DNA of 64,000 nt from Olivibacter domesticus (GTDB taxonomy: Bacteria; Bacteroidota; Bacteroidia; Sphingobacteriales; Sphingobacteriaceae), in NCBI RefSeq assembly GCF_900109575.1, contig NZ_FOAF01000007.1, positions 62,001 to 126,000 on the forward strand, in the 5' to 3' direction. The notes under the pieces were generated by a model. That model was not told the DNA's origin, made no database searches, and was given only the letters and a program-made list of their open reading frames with translations. Position 1 is the first letter of the stretch. Every line of letters starts with the position of its first letter. This document shows positions 19,184-26,286 of this stretch, piece after piece. A program made the position numbers and the translations under genes.

Positions 19184-19534
19184 TTATTTCACTAGCTTAT
19201 TATTTGCGTCAGGAAATAGGAGAACGGGTTCATGTTTTTTAGCCTCCTCAAAGAGCAATTGGCAATAAGAAATAATAATCACAATGTCTCCTACTTGTAC
19301 CAAACGCGCAGCAGCACCATTCAGACATACTATTCCCGATCCTCTTTCACCTTTTATAACATAAGTTTCAAAGCGCGCACCGTTATTATTGTTTACAATC
19401 TGCACTTTTTCATTCGCAATAATATTAGCAGCATCCATCAAGTCTTCATCAATTGTGATGCTTCCCACGTAGTTAAGCTCTGCTTGTGTAACTTTAACCC
19501 TGTGAATCTTGGATTTCAATACCTCGACAATCAT
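19184..19534 (-). CDS. panD: Aspartate 1-decarboxylase proenzyme
   Basis: Makes beta-alanine from aspartate for pantothenate and CoA synthesis. It has 116 residues, the usual length. The self-cleavage site is Gly24-Ser25 in NYVGSITID; Ser25 becomes the pyruvoyl group. Lys9 in LKSKIHR and the NGAAARLV segment near residue 80 are also conserved. It lies on the same strand as panC, 109 bp downstream, in the same pathway. A -7 box (19539-19546) sits only 4 bp before the ATG, so the transcript may be leaderless and separate from panC. Confidence 0.97.
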   Translation of the reverse strand: MIVEVLKSKIHRVKVTQAELNYVGSITIDEDLMDAANIIANEKVQIVNNNNGARFETYVIKGERGSGIVCLNGAAARLVQVGDIVIIISYCQLLFEEAKKHEPVLLFPDANNKLVK

Positions 19535-19538
19535 GGCG

Positions 19539-19546
19539 CAAAGATA
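19539..19546 (-). promoter_or_regulatory. -7 box of panD, 4 bp before the ATG
   Basis: On the minus strand TATCTTTG-CGCC-ATG. The -7 match is exact, and the usual start-site distance puts transcription at or beside the A of ATG. A -33 TTG at good spacing was not found (nearest 27 bp). The same arrangement occurs before tilS and the gene at 47680-48486. Confidence 0.5.
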
Positions 19547-19643
19547 AACATTTGGAATTAGTTATCTATAAATCAACGAGGCCTATTCAAGGTCTATCAT
19601 TCAATAATGATACAAATATGATATTGAGAGCGTTAAAAACAGT

Positions 19644-20489
19644 TTATAATAAAACATTATCAATTAAACGGACCCCTTCTACCCAAGCCGCTACTATTGC
19701 CACAAGCGGACCATCAGGTCGCTGATCTGCTTTTACTTCGTTTAGTGTTGCGGTATCACATATAGCAAAATACTCCAGCTCCACACCTTCAGCATGATTA
19801 AGCATTTCTAGTGCCTTATTCTTTAGCGCTCCAACAGCAAGACCCTGTTCAAATTCATGTTGCACCATGAATAGTACTTTAGAAAGAATTAGCGCATGAT
19901 GATGGCCCTGCGCAGATAATCTGACATTTCTTGAGCTCATTGCCAGTCCATCCGGCTCACGTAACGTATCACCGATTTTTAAAAGAATGGGCATATTTAG
20001 TTTATCAACCATCCGTTGAATAACCATACATTGCTGAAAATCCTTTTGCCCGAAGAAAGCAAAATCGGGTTTTATAATATCGAACAGTTTTTTCACAATT
20101 TGTGTTACACCCTGGTAGTGACCTGGCCGGTGTGCACCTTCCCAAATGCGATCTAAATCACCCAAGTCAATATGCCACGACTCTCCTTGAACATACATTT
20201 CATCTACAGCGGGCAGGAACAACATATCACAGGCGGCTGACTCAAGCAGTAATTTATCTTGTTCAATTGGCCGGGGGTATTTCTCCAGATCGGCGGGATC
20301 GTTGAATTGCGTAGGGTTTACAAAAATACTGCAAACAGTGAGGTCTGTTTGTTGTTTTGATTGTTTTATAAGCGATAGATGTCCCCGGTGGAGGGCGCCC
20401 ATTGTCGCTACAAAACCTATCTTTTTATTTGCCGACTTAAACGCGGATAAATAGGTCACCAACGTCCTTTTGGTTGTAAATACCTTCAA
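19644..20489 (-). CDS. panC: Pantothenate synthetase
   Basis: Condenses pantoate with beta-alanine using ATP, the last step of pantothenate synthesis. It has 281 residues. The nucleotidyl-transferase motif is GFVATMGALHRGH (about 25-37, with His34 and His37). FVNPTQFNDPADLEKYPR binds pantoate, FFGQKDFQQ is family-typical, and MSSRNVRLS is the KMSKS-like loop. The start is the TTG at 20489: it gives the normal 24 residues before GFV, no in-frame ATG exists between the upstream stop and the motif, and other PanC proteins begin at this distance. A non-ATG start suggests modest translation. Confidence 0.95.
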   Translation of the reverse strand: MKVFTTKRTLVTYLSAFKSANKKIGFVATMGALHRGHLSLIKQSKQQTDLTVCSIFVNPTQFNDPADLEKYPRPIEQDKLLLESAACDMLFLPAVDEMYVQGESWHIDLGDLDRIWEGAHRPGHYQGVTQIVKKLFDIIKPDFAFFGQKDFQQCMVIQRMVDKLNMPILLKIGDTLREPDGLAMSSRNVRLSAQGHHHALILSKVLFMVQHEFEQGLAVGALKNKALEMLNHAEGVELEYFAICDTATLNEVKADQRPDGPLVAIVAAWVEGVRLIDNVLL

Positions 20490-20562
20490 ATTACCTGATA
20501 TTAAAACAAGGGGGTAAAGTTGAACAATTTATACATAAGTACAAAGGTTTTTTTATAAATCG

Positions 20563-20593
20563 TTGATATATCATAAGATAATGCGTATATTTG
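20563..20593 (+). promoter_or_regulatory. Promoter of the starch synthase transcript
   Basis: TTG at 20563-20565, a 20-bp spacer, then TATATTTG at 20586-20593. This matches the Bacteroidota TTG-N17-23-TAnnTTTG promoter in full. The expected start near 20600 gives a leader of about 135 nt before the starch synthase ATG, containing a 31-codon open frame. Confidence 0.65.
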
Positions 20594-20627
20594 CAGACCG
20601 ATTTTTCATTAGAGCAATTTATTTTTA

Positions 20628-20723
20628 ATGACAAAGAAACTATCGAAACAGATTTCGCTGAGGCAGGAGCTGCAGCACCGACTGCGTAGGATAGCATCAC
20701 TTTTCAAAAATTCTAAAATATAA
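20628..20723 (+). CDS. Possible 31-residue basic leader peptide
   Basis: An ATG-started frame of 31 codons inside the 5' leader of the starch synthase gene, ending 10 bp before its ATG. The product, MTKKLSKQIS then a helical Gln/Arg-rich part, is strongly basic with no signal or membrane segment. I do not recognise it. It could be a real small protein, a leader whose translation couples to the next gene, or chance. Conservation of the peptide rather than the DNA would decide. Confidence 0.25.
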   Translation: MTKKLSKQISLRQELQHRLRRIASLFKNSKI

Positions 20724-20733
20724 TTTATTGGAG

Positions 20734-21558
20734 ATGGCAAAAACGAAGATATTGTACATTACCCACGAGATGTCGCCTTTCCTGGAACTTAGCAAAATTT
20801 CTGAGATAACAAGAGAGTTACCGCAGGCAATGCAGGAGAAGGGCTTTGAAATACGTATACTGATGCCTCGTTTTGGCAATATTAACGAGCGCAGAAATCG
20901 CTTACATGAGGTAATTAGATTATCCGGGATGAACATCGTAGTGGATAATAACGACAATCCGCTTATTATAAAAGTAGCATCCATACCTGCTGCCAGAATG
21001 CAAGTTTACTTTTTAGATAATGAGGAATATTTCCAACGTAAACATGTGTTTACGGATAAAGAGGGAAAATTCTACAAAGACAACGATGAACGGGCAATTT
21101 TCTTTTGTAAAGGAGCATTGGAAACGGTTAAAAAATTAGGCTGGTCGCCTGACGTGGTACACTGCCATGGATGGATGAGTGCTTTAGTCCCGGCTTATGT
21201 AAAAACTGCTTATAAAGATGATCCTACTTTTAAGGATGCGAAGATCATTTATTCTTTATATGCAGATAAATTTGATCATGAGTTTCACCCAAGACTCTCT
21301 GAGAAGGCTCTTACAGGAAACATGAAAACTGAAGATCTAGTCAATTATAATTCGGCTGACTATTTTGGCCTTTATAACGGAGCGATCAGTTACGCAGATG
21401 CGATAGTTTTATCAGAAGAAAACATCGATGAAAAACTGTTAAATATTGTTAAAAAGAGCGAAATTCCGGTTACTGACTGCAAAAATGACGCAGAATTCGA
21501 AAATTATTGCAACCTTTACGAACAGTTTTCTAGCGAAGAGTTAGAAACAGTAGCATAG
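20734..21558 (+). CDS. Short glycogen/starch synthase (GT5 N-terminal domain protein)
   Basis: It has 274 residues from the ATG at 20734; a TTG two codons upstream is less likely. The sequence resembles the N-terminal GT5 domain of ADP-glucose starch synthases. ILYITHEMSPFLELSKISEI is the GT5 opening (compare the usual KTGGL loop, here absent), and SPDVVHCHGWMSALVPAYVK is the conserved DxxHxHxW region. The usual C-terminal nucleotide-binding domain is missing. Proteins of this length are widespread in Bacteroidota beside a DUF4270 gene and pan genes, so the length is a family trait rather than truncation. Whether it makes glycogen is doubtful; a GT5-related or regulatory role is possible. Confidence 0.75.
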   Translation: MAKTKILYITHEMSPFLELSKISEITRELPQAMQEKGFEIRILMPRFGNINERRNRLHEVIRLSGMNIVVDNNDNPLIIKVASIPAARMQVYFLDNEEYFQRKHVFTDKEGKFYKDNDERAIFFCKGALETVKKLGWSPDVVHCHGWMSALVPAYVKTAYKDDPTFKDAKIIYSLYADKFDHEFHPRLSEKALTGNMKTEDLVNYNSADYFGLYNGAISYADAIVLSEENIDEKLLNIVKKSEIPVTDCKNDAEFENYCNLYEQFSSEELETVA

Positions 21559-21666
21559 GTTAGAATTCTGCTGCAAGATCTGGTAACAGGTTGTTTGAAA
21601 GCGCCGGCCTCTTTTAAGAGGAACGATTAGCTTTATGTAGCTCTAAAAAGGACAAATTATTTTCGA

Positions 21667-23172
21667 ATGAAATATCACACTCGAGACTTATTGACACTGT
21701 TAATAAGTCTCTTTATTTTAAGCAGCTGTAAAAACCCATCGGGTATTGGGTTGGATCAAAATCCTGGCGATTCTTTTTATGGTACGTTAAATGATACGTT
21801 AACACTTCATACAACAACCGTACGGGATGACAGTGCAAGAAGTATCAATCAAATAGGTAATTCAAACACCAATATACCGCTTATTCAAATTAATCAACTT
21901 CCATTTGGTTATGTTAAAGATGATGTGCTGGGTGAAACACAGGCAAATGTAGCGCTTGCAGTTGACCGCCCTTCTTCGGGTGACATTCGTTTACCTGAAA
22001 ATGCACAAATTGATTCGGCTGTTTTAGTTGTAAAATATGGTGATTCTTTTGTTGGGGACACCCTATCCTCTAAATTTTTTGTGGAGCTTAAGCAGCTTGA
22101 TGAAACCTATAATTCAAACACTGTTTACTATAGCTCAAAAAACTGGCCTGTAAAAAATGAGCAAATAGGTAGCGCGCAGATAGGAAGGTTTAACTTGAAA
22201 GACAGCATTACGATCACGATGCGCGGAAGCGATGGAAAAGACAGTATTGCCAAGGTTGGCCCTCAATTGCGGATAAGACTAAACAATGCTTTTGTAGGAA
22301 GCTTACTAGCCCATTCGCTCGACTCCAGTACTGTAAATACAAGCGCAGGCTTTAGAGAACATGTAAAGGGCTTTTATTTGACAACTAACACAGGAAGCCA
22401 GCAAGGCATCGGAGGTATCAGCACATTAGCAATGGCTAATTCAGATGGCACTACGCCGAATGGTCTATTGGTCACTTACAGAGTAACGGATAGTGAAGGC
22501 AAGACAGACACGCTTACTAAAAGTTTCCCTATCCCTGTAACATCCAGTCAGTCCTCTTCGGCCACTTCTTTTATGTCGGCCAGTGTTAACAGAACATTCT
22601 CTGCAGCTGTACAAAGTCAGTTAGCCAATCAAACGGCTAATCATACTACCGTTTACGCTCAATCTATGGGAGGGCTAAGAACGCAGATATCCTTTCCTTA
22701 TCTTGACCAGCTTAAAGGAAAGAAAATAGCGATCAATAAAGCGGAACTGGTGGTCTATGTGGATGAGGAAAATTTGGGCACAACAAGTGCCCCAGCGCCA
22801 AGATTAACCTTATATAGAAAAGATGTAGCGGGCAGAAATCAGCCTATACCGGACGGGGATTCCAGACCGCGGCCAGATCTCCGCTCACAGTACACTATAG
22901 TTGGTCCATTAGCCTTAGGTGGTTATTATAATAAAGACAACAAACGTTATGTATTTAATATGACATCCTTTGTACAGGACGTTATTTTAGGAAAAGTTCA
23001 AAATTCGGCAGTATATATTTCTCCTGCAAATGCAAACAATACCTCTATACCTTTCTGGGCCGATATCACCACGCCTACGCGTACGATTCTTAAAGGATTC
23101 AATAGGGAAGAAGCAACACAAAAAGTAGAGAATAGAACGAAGCTCAATATCTATTATACGGAATTGGAGTAG
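21667..23172 (+). CDS. DUF4270 outer-envelope lipoprotein
   Basis: A 501-residue lipoprotein with the signal ending FILSSC (Cys21). The rest is beta-rich, with repeated Ser/Thr/Asn stretches and segments such as LPENAQIDSAVLVVKYG and KIAINKAELVVYVDEE, which recur as two related halves. This is the DUF4270 family found in Bacteroidota downstream of the short starch synthase, often before glmS. The function is unknown; it probably sits on the outer membrane. It follows the synthase by 108 bp, probably in one transcript, and ends at a strong terminator. Confidence 0.82.
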   Translation: MKYHTRDLLTLLISLFILSSCKNPSGIGLDQNPGDSFYGTLNDTLTLHTTTVRDDSARSINQIGNSNTNIPLIQINQLPFGYVKDDVLGETQANVALAVDRPSSGDIRLPENAQIDSAVLVVKYGDSFVGDTLSSKFFVELKQLDETYNSNTVYYSSKNWPVKNEQIGSAQIGRFNLKDSITITMRGSDGKDSIAKVGPQLRIRLNNAFVGSLLAHSLDSSTVNTSAGFREHVKGFYLTTNTGSQQGIGGISTLAMANSDGTTPNGLLVTYRVTDSEGKTDTLTKSFPIPVTSSQSSSATSFMSASVNRTFSAAVQSQLANQTANHTTVYAQSMGGLRTQISFPYLDQLKGKKIAINKAELVVYVDEENLGTTSAPAPRLTLYRKDVAGRNQPIPDGDSRPRPDLRSQYTIVGPLALGGYYNKDNKRYVFNMTSFVQDVILGKVQNSAVYISPANANNTSIPFWADITTPTRTILKGFNREEATQKVENRTKLNIYYTELE

Positions 23173-23195
23173 GGTTTTTTCCTTAATTTATTGAG

Positions 23196-23240
23196 TTCAA
23201 CAAAAAAGACATCGAAAATTTCGATGTCTTTTTTGTTGAA
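23196..23240. terminator. Intrinsic terminator after the DUF4270 gene
   Basis: A perfect 20-bp stem (23196-23215 with 23221-23240, core GACATCGA/TCGATGTC) and a 5-base loop, with A-tract and T-tract built into the arms. It can work on both strands. It ends the plus-strand starch synthase-DUF4270 unit. Confidence 0.85.
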
Positions 23241-23444
23241 AGTAGATTACTTCGTATACATGTATTACAGTTCTCCCTATTTTCTAGAGAACTATCCGTT
23301 TCTTTAGTCTTCTATTTATTGTAATATCATCACTAAGGAAATTATAACCGCACTGTCCCAACCATTCATTAAGGACGTTAAAAAAAGCATCACCTTATGA
23401 GTTAGTTCTTCATTCTCATTTAAAAAGATGTACTATTATCCTTG

Positions 23445-25022
23445 CTAAGGCGCAGCCTTTGAATTTGCACGTCCAACTTTTGCTCTCGTCTTAGCGGCTT
23501 TGAATCTCGGCATACTAACCGAATTAATCTCTGGATTCCCTACTAAAGTCATTGCACATCGGAAGCCCACCGTAGCCGATGATTCATCCTGTTGCATATA
23601 TCTCCTAGTTGCCGGATTCAGCCAATACGCACGATCATTCCAAGAGCCACCCTTATATACCCTCGATTTATTATTAACCAAGGTCGTTTTTCCGTAAAGC
23701 GAATCATTTACCGGGTCGTTAAAGTCTCGCATATCGGGATCATAAACATTTGCCTCCTCCGTATTTTGTGCACCGGAATTCGCCTGCAATTCCTCCCATG
23801 TTTGCTTTCTAGGTGCCTTAGCCATCTCTTTTATGGGGCGGCCATACTTATCTTTCGCATAAATCCCTTTCTCGGCATCTTCAAATTGTTTATTGACGTA
23901 TACATTGCCTCTGAAAGGATTGAAATCTTCGAAGTCTTCATAAGTCAACTTCCGATAGACGTCTCCTACCCATTCATTTACATTCCCAGCCATATTGTAT
24001 AAGCCAAAATCATTCGCTAAGTAGGACGCAACGGGTTTTGTGATATCGCCAGCATCATTTAAATACCCTGCCGTACCCATGTTATCTCCAGCACCTAATT
24101 TAAAGTTAGCCATAATAAGTCCTTGCGTCTTCCTCTTCGCCGAGCGTACTCCTAAGCCATCCCAGGGATAAATTCTATATCCTTCTACATTGCCGTAAAC
24201 AGTATTGCCAATAAGTCCAAGTGCTGCATACTCCCATTCTGCCTCTGTCGGCAGGCGATAAGGTTGCTTAAGGAAACCATCTTCTAACCTTACCGGCCTC
24301 CTTGCTTCCTTTTCGGCCCCTGGCCTTAAGTCTTTCGGCATATTCTTACCATCAACCCCCTCCCCTCTATATTGGCCATTTAGATAGATATCTGTATTAA
24401 AAGGCTGGGCAGATTCATTGACAGCTTTTTCGGATTTGCTCTTATAGTCTATTAATATACCCTTTGACCTTAAAATTTCTTCATTCACCCTATCCGTTCT
24501 CCATACACAATAATCATTTGCCTGTTCCCAGGTAACGCCAACTACAGGATAATCCTGATAGGCAGGGTGCCGTAAATAATTATCTACATAGGGCTCATTA
24601 TATGAAAGAGGATTCCGCCAAACCAAGGTGTCGGGTATCGCATTATAATAAAGCTCCCGATCGTCAGGAAAATTCTGATTTAGCCAATAAAGATATTCCA
24701 ACCAGTCAACATTAGATACTTCTGTTTGGTCCATATAAAAAGACGCCACCGTAACTCGTCTTCTTTTATTATCATTTTCGTAACCAAGATCTTCCGTTAA
24801 GCTTCCTCCCATTACAAAGGTTCCCCCTTCGATCACCACCAAACCCGGACCAGGCCCTGGTTTCACCTTTCTATTAACCTGAAAGCCTCCATTATGAGGA
24901 TCGTTGTATTTCATACCGGTTTTTGATGACCGATCTCCCATCCCATTCTTTTTACTACATCCGAAAAATGCGAGGGTAAAAAAACAAACTACAACTATTA
25001 AAAAAGTAAAATTTCTGCTCAT
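23445..25022 (-). CDS. gldJ: Gliding-motility lipoprotein GldJ homologue
   Basis: It has 525 residues from the ATG at 25022 (MSRNFTF), chosen because the lipoprotein signal AFFGC (Cys22) follows directly; a longer form would bury it. After the signal comes an FGE-sulfatase/SUMF1-type domain beginning GPGLVVIEGGTFVMGGS. The segments DTLVWRNPL, NYLRHPAYQDYPVVGVTW and WRTDRVNEE match what I remember of Flavobacterium GldJ more than GldK. The C-terminal part, NKSRVYKGGSWNDRAYWL, is the usual SUMF1 end. GldJ is an outer-membrane lipoprotein needed for gliding and for stability of the type IX secretion machine. No other gld genes are nearby. Confidence 0.82.
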   Translation of the reverse strand: MSRNFTFLIVVVCFFTLAFFGCSKKNGMGDRSSKTGMKYNDPHNGGFQVNRKVKPGPGPGLVVIEGGTFVMGGSLTEDLGYENDNKRRRVTVASFYMDQTEVSNVDWLEYLYWLNQNFPDDRELYYNAIPDTLVWRNPLSYNEPYVDNYLRHPAYQDYPVVGVTWEQANDYCVWRTDRVNEEILRSKGILIDYKSKSEKAVNESAQPFNTDIYLNGQYRGEGVDGKNMPKDLRPGAEKEARRPVRLEDGFLKQPYRLPTEAEWEYAALGLIGNTVYGNVEGYRIYPWDGLGVRSAKRKTQGLIMANFKLGAGDNMGTAGYLNDAGDITKPVASYLANDFGLYNMAGNVNEWVGDVYRKLTYEDFEDFNPFRGNVYVNKQFEDAEKGIYAKDKYGRPIKEMAKAPRKQTWEELQANSGAQNTEEANVYDPDMRDFNDPVNDSLYGKTTLVNNKSRVYKGGSWNDRAYWLNPATRRYMQQDESSATVGFRCAMTLVGNPEINSVSMPRFKAAKTRAKVGRANSKAAP

Positions 25023-25417
25023 AAGATTATACAAATACAACACCACACCCAAAATTAGCATATTCCATTAATTACAACAACCGGGATAAGCAGTACCCAC
25101 TATACATCTCTTATTTTAGGAAATGAGATTGTATATTTTTATTTGTTGTACGAATTTAATATGTTTGGAAAAAGTGGTGCTAAACGACGATAAATGCTCA
25201 TTTTGAATAATGTAAAAGCCAAATTATTTCTTCATCTTTTTACAACATACAGGAATAGAATAAAAATACTGAACGGAATGAACAAGCCAAAACGTTGCTA
25301 GATACCAAATAAATTAAAGAAATATATAAACTAGGCAGTATTACGAACTGTTATTAATCTAAACATGGATAAAGCATATGCTCGTGACAACTGCATCATT
25401 AAATAAAATGATATAAA
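25023..25417. other. Divergent spacer between gldJ and ispF
   Basis: About 395 bp of AT-rich sequence. It must hold the promoters of both genes. A partial minus-strand -7 box (TGTATTTG, one mismatch) lies close to the gldJ start. A small stem, ATCATT/AATGAT (25395-25412), precedes ispF. There is no open frame, repeat or RNA gene I can support. Confidence 0.4.
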
Positions 25418-25897
25418 ATGAAAATTAAGGTAGGCTTCGGCTTCGATGTACATCAACTTAAAGAAGGCCATCCATTTATCCTCGGCGGTGTAGCGTTAGA
25501 TCATCATTCAGGCGCCTTTGGTCACTCGGACGCTGACGTACTGGTACATGCTATATGCGATGCTATTTTGGGAGCTGCCAACCTAGAAGACATTGGTTAC
25601 CATTTTCCCAATACAGAGGAGAAATGGAAAGGGATTAGCAGTTTAATATTACTTCAAGAATGCATTAAGCTCCTAAATGGCAAAGGATGGGATTTAGGTA
25701 ATATCGACGCGATGCTATGTTTGGAGGCACCTAAGATTAAACCTTATATTCCGGCTATGAAAAAACAGATCGCCCTTGCTACTGGATTAGACGAAGAGGA
25801 TATCTCCATTAAGGCAACCACAAACGAGACGATGGGTTTTATAGGCAGGAAAGAAGGGCTTGTTGCCTATGCAGTATGCCTAATTAACAAAATCTAA
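25418..25897 (+). CDS. ispF: 2-C-methyl-D-erythritol 2,4-cyclodiphosphate synthase
   Basis: Fifth enzyme of the methylerythritol phosphate pathway to isoprenoids; a cytosolic trimer with a zinc site. It has 159 residues, full length. FGFDVHQL carries the metal ligands Asp10 and His12, GHSDADVLVHAICDAILGAA carries the third His and the substrate loop, and KATTNETMGFIGRKEG is the C-terminal signature. It stands alone between gldJ (divergent) and a small membrane-protein gene that ends 3 bp away on the other strand. Confidence 0.97.
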   Translation: MKIKVGFGFDVHQLKEGHPFILGGVALDHHSGAFGHSDADVLVHAICDAILGAANLEDIGYHFPNTEEKWKGISSLILLQECIKLLNGKGWDLGNIDAMLCLEAPKIKPYIPAMKKQIALATGLDEEDISIKATTNETMGFIGRKEGLVAYAVCLINKI

Positions 25898-25900
25898 AAT

Positions 25901-26059
25901 TTAGCTGTTCTTGGTAACATTAGAAAAGTCGACTCCGCATTTACAGTTAGCACCACAGGAGTTACCCTTTTTAGGTTTTAAATTACTGTAAAGCATTTTA
26001 CCTAAATAGACGGCTGCTAAAGCGAACAACAAAAAAACGATAATCATTTGTATATCCAT
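25901..26059 (-). CDS. Small Cys-rich membrane protein (FeoB-associated type)
   Basis: A 52-residue protein from the ATG at 26059 (MDIQMIIVFLL). One N-terminal membrane helix (about 5-22) is followed by a short basic stretch, KPKK, and a Cys cluster, CGANCKCGV. This layout matches the small FeoB-associated Cys-rich membrane proteins and relatives of unknown function. No feoA or feoB is visible. A longer frame upstream exists but would start in AT-rich spacer and displace the membrane helix from the N-terminus. The gene is convergent with ispF, with the stop codons 3 bp apart. Confidence 0.62.
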   Translation of the reverse strand: MDIQMIIVFLLFALAAVYLGKMLYSNLKPKKGNSCGANCKCGVDFSNVTKNS

Positions 26060-26164
26060 CTTACAAAGATATTGATTCTTTTTTTTACCTATGTCATTTA
26101 TAGTTAATAAGATCCTCGGCTTAAAAAAAATTATCTTACATAAAAAATTATCAATCTGAATAAC

Positions 26165-26172
26165 TACCTTTG
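26165..26172 (+). promoter_or_regulatory. -7 box of the typA promoter
   Basis: TACCTTTG matches TAnnTTTG and is followed by GC as is common. No TTG sits at the usual -33 distance. It predicts a leader of roughly 110 nt before the typA ATG at 26287. Confidence 0.45.
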
Positions 26173-26286
26173 CGCAAAATTTACATATTAGCAATGCTAT
26201 CTATAAGTTACTAAACAAAGATAAATTATATCTATTAGGCTAATGTATGTAATTTATTTAACATTTGAAATATAAGTATTTGCTTG

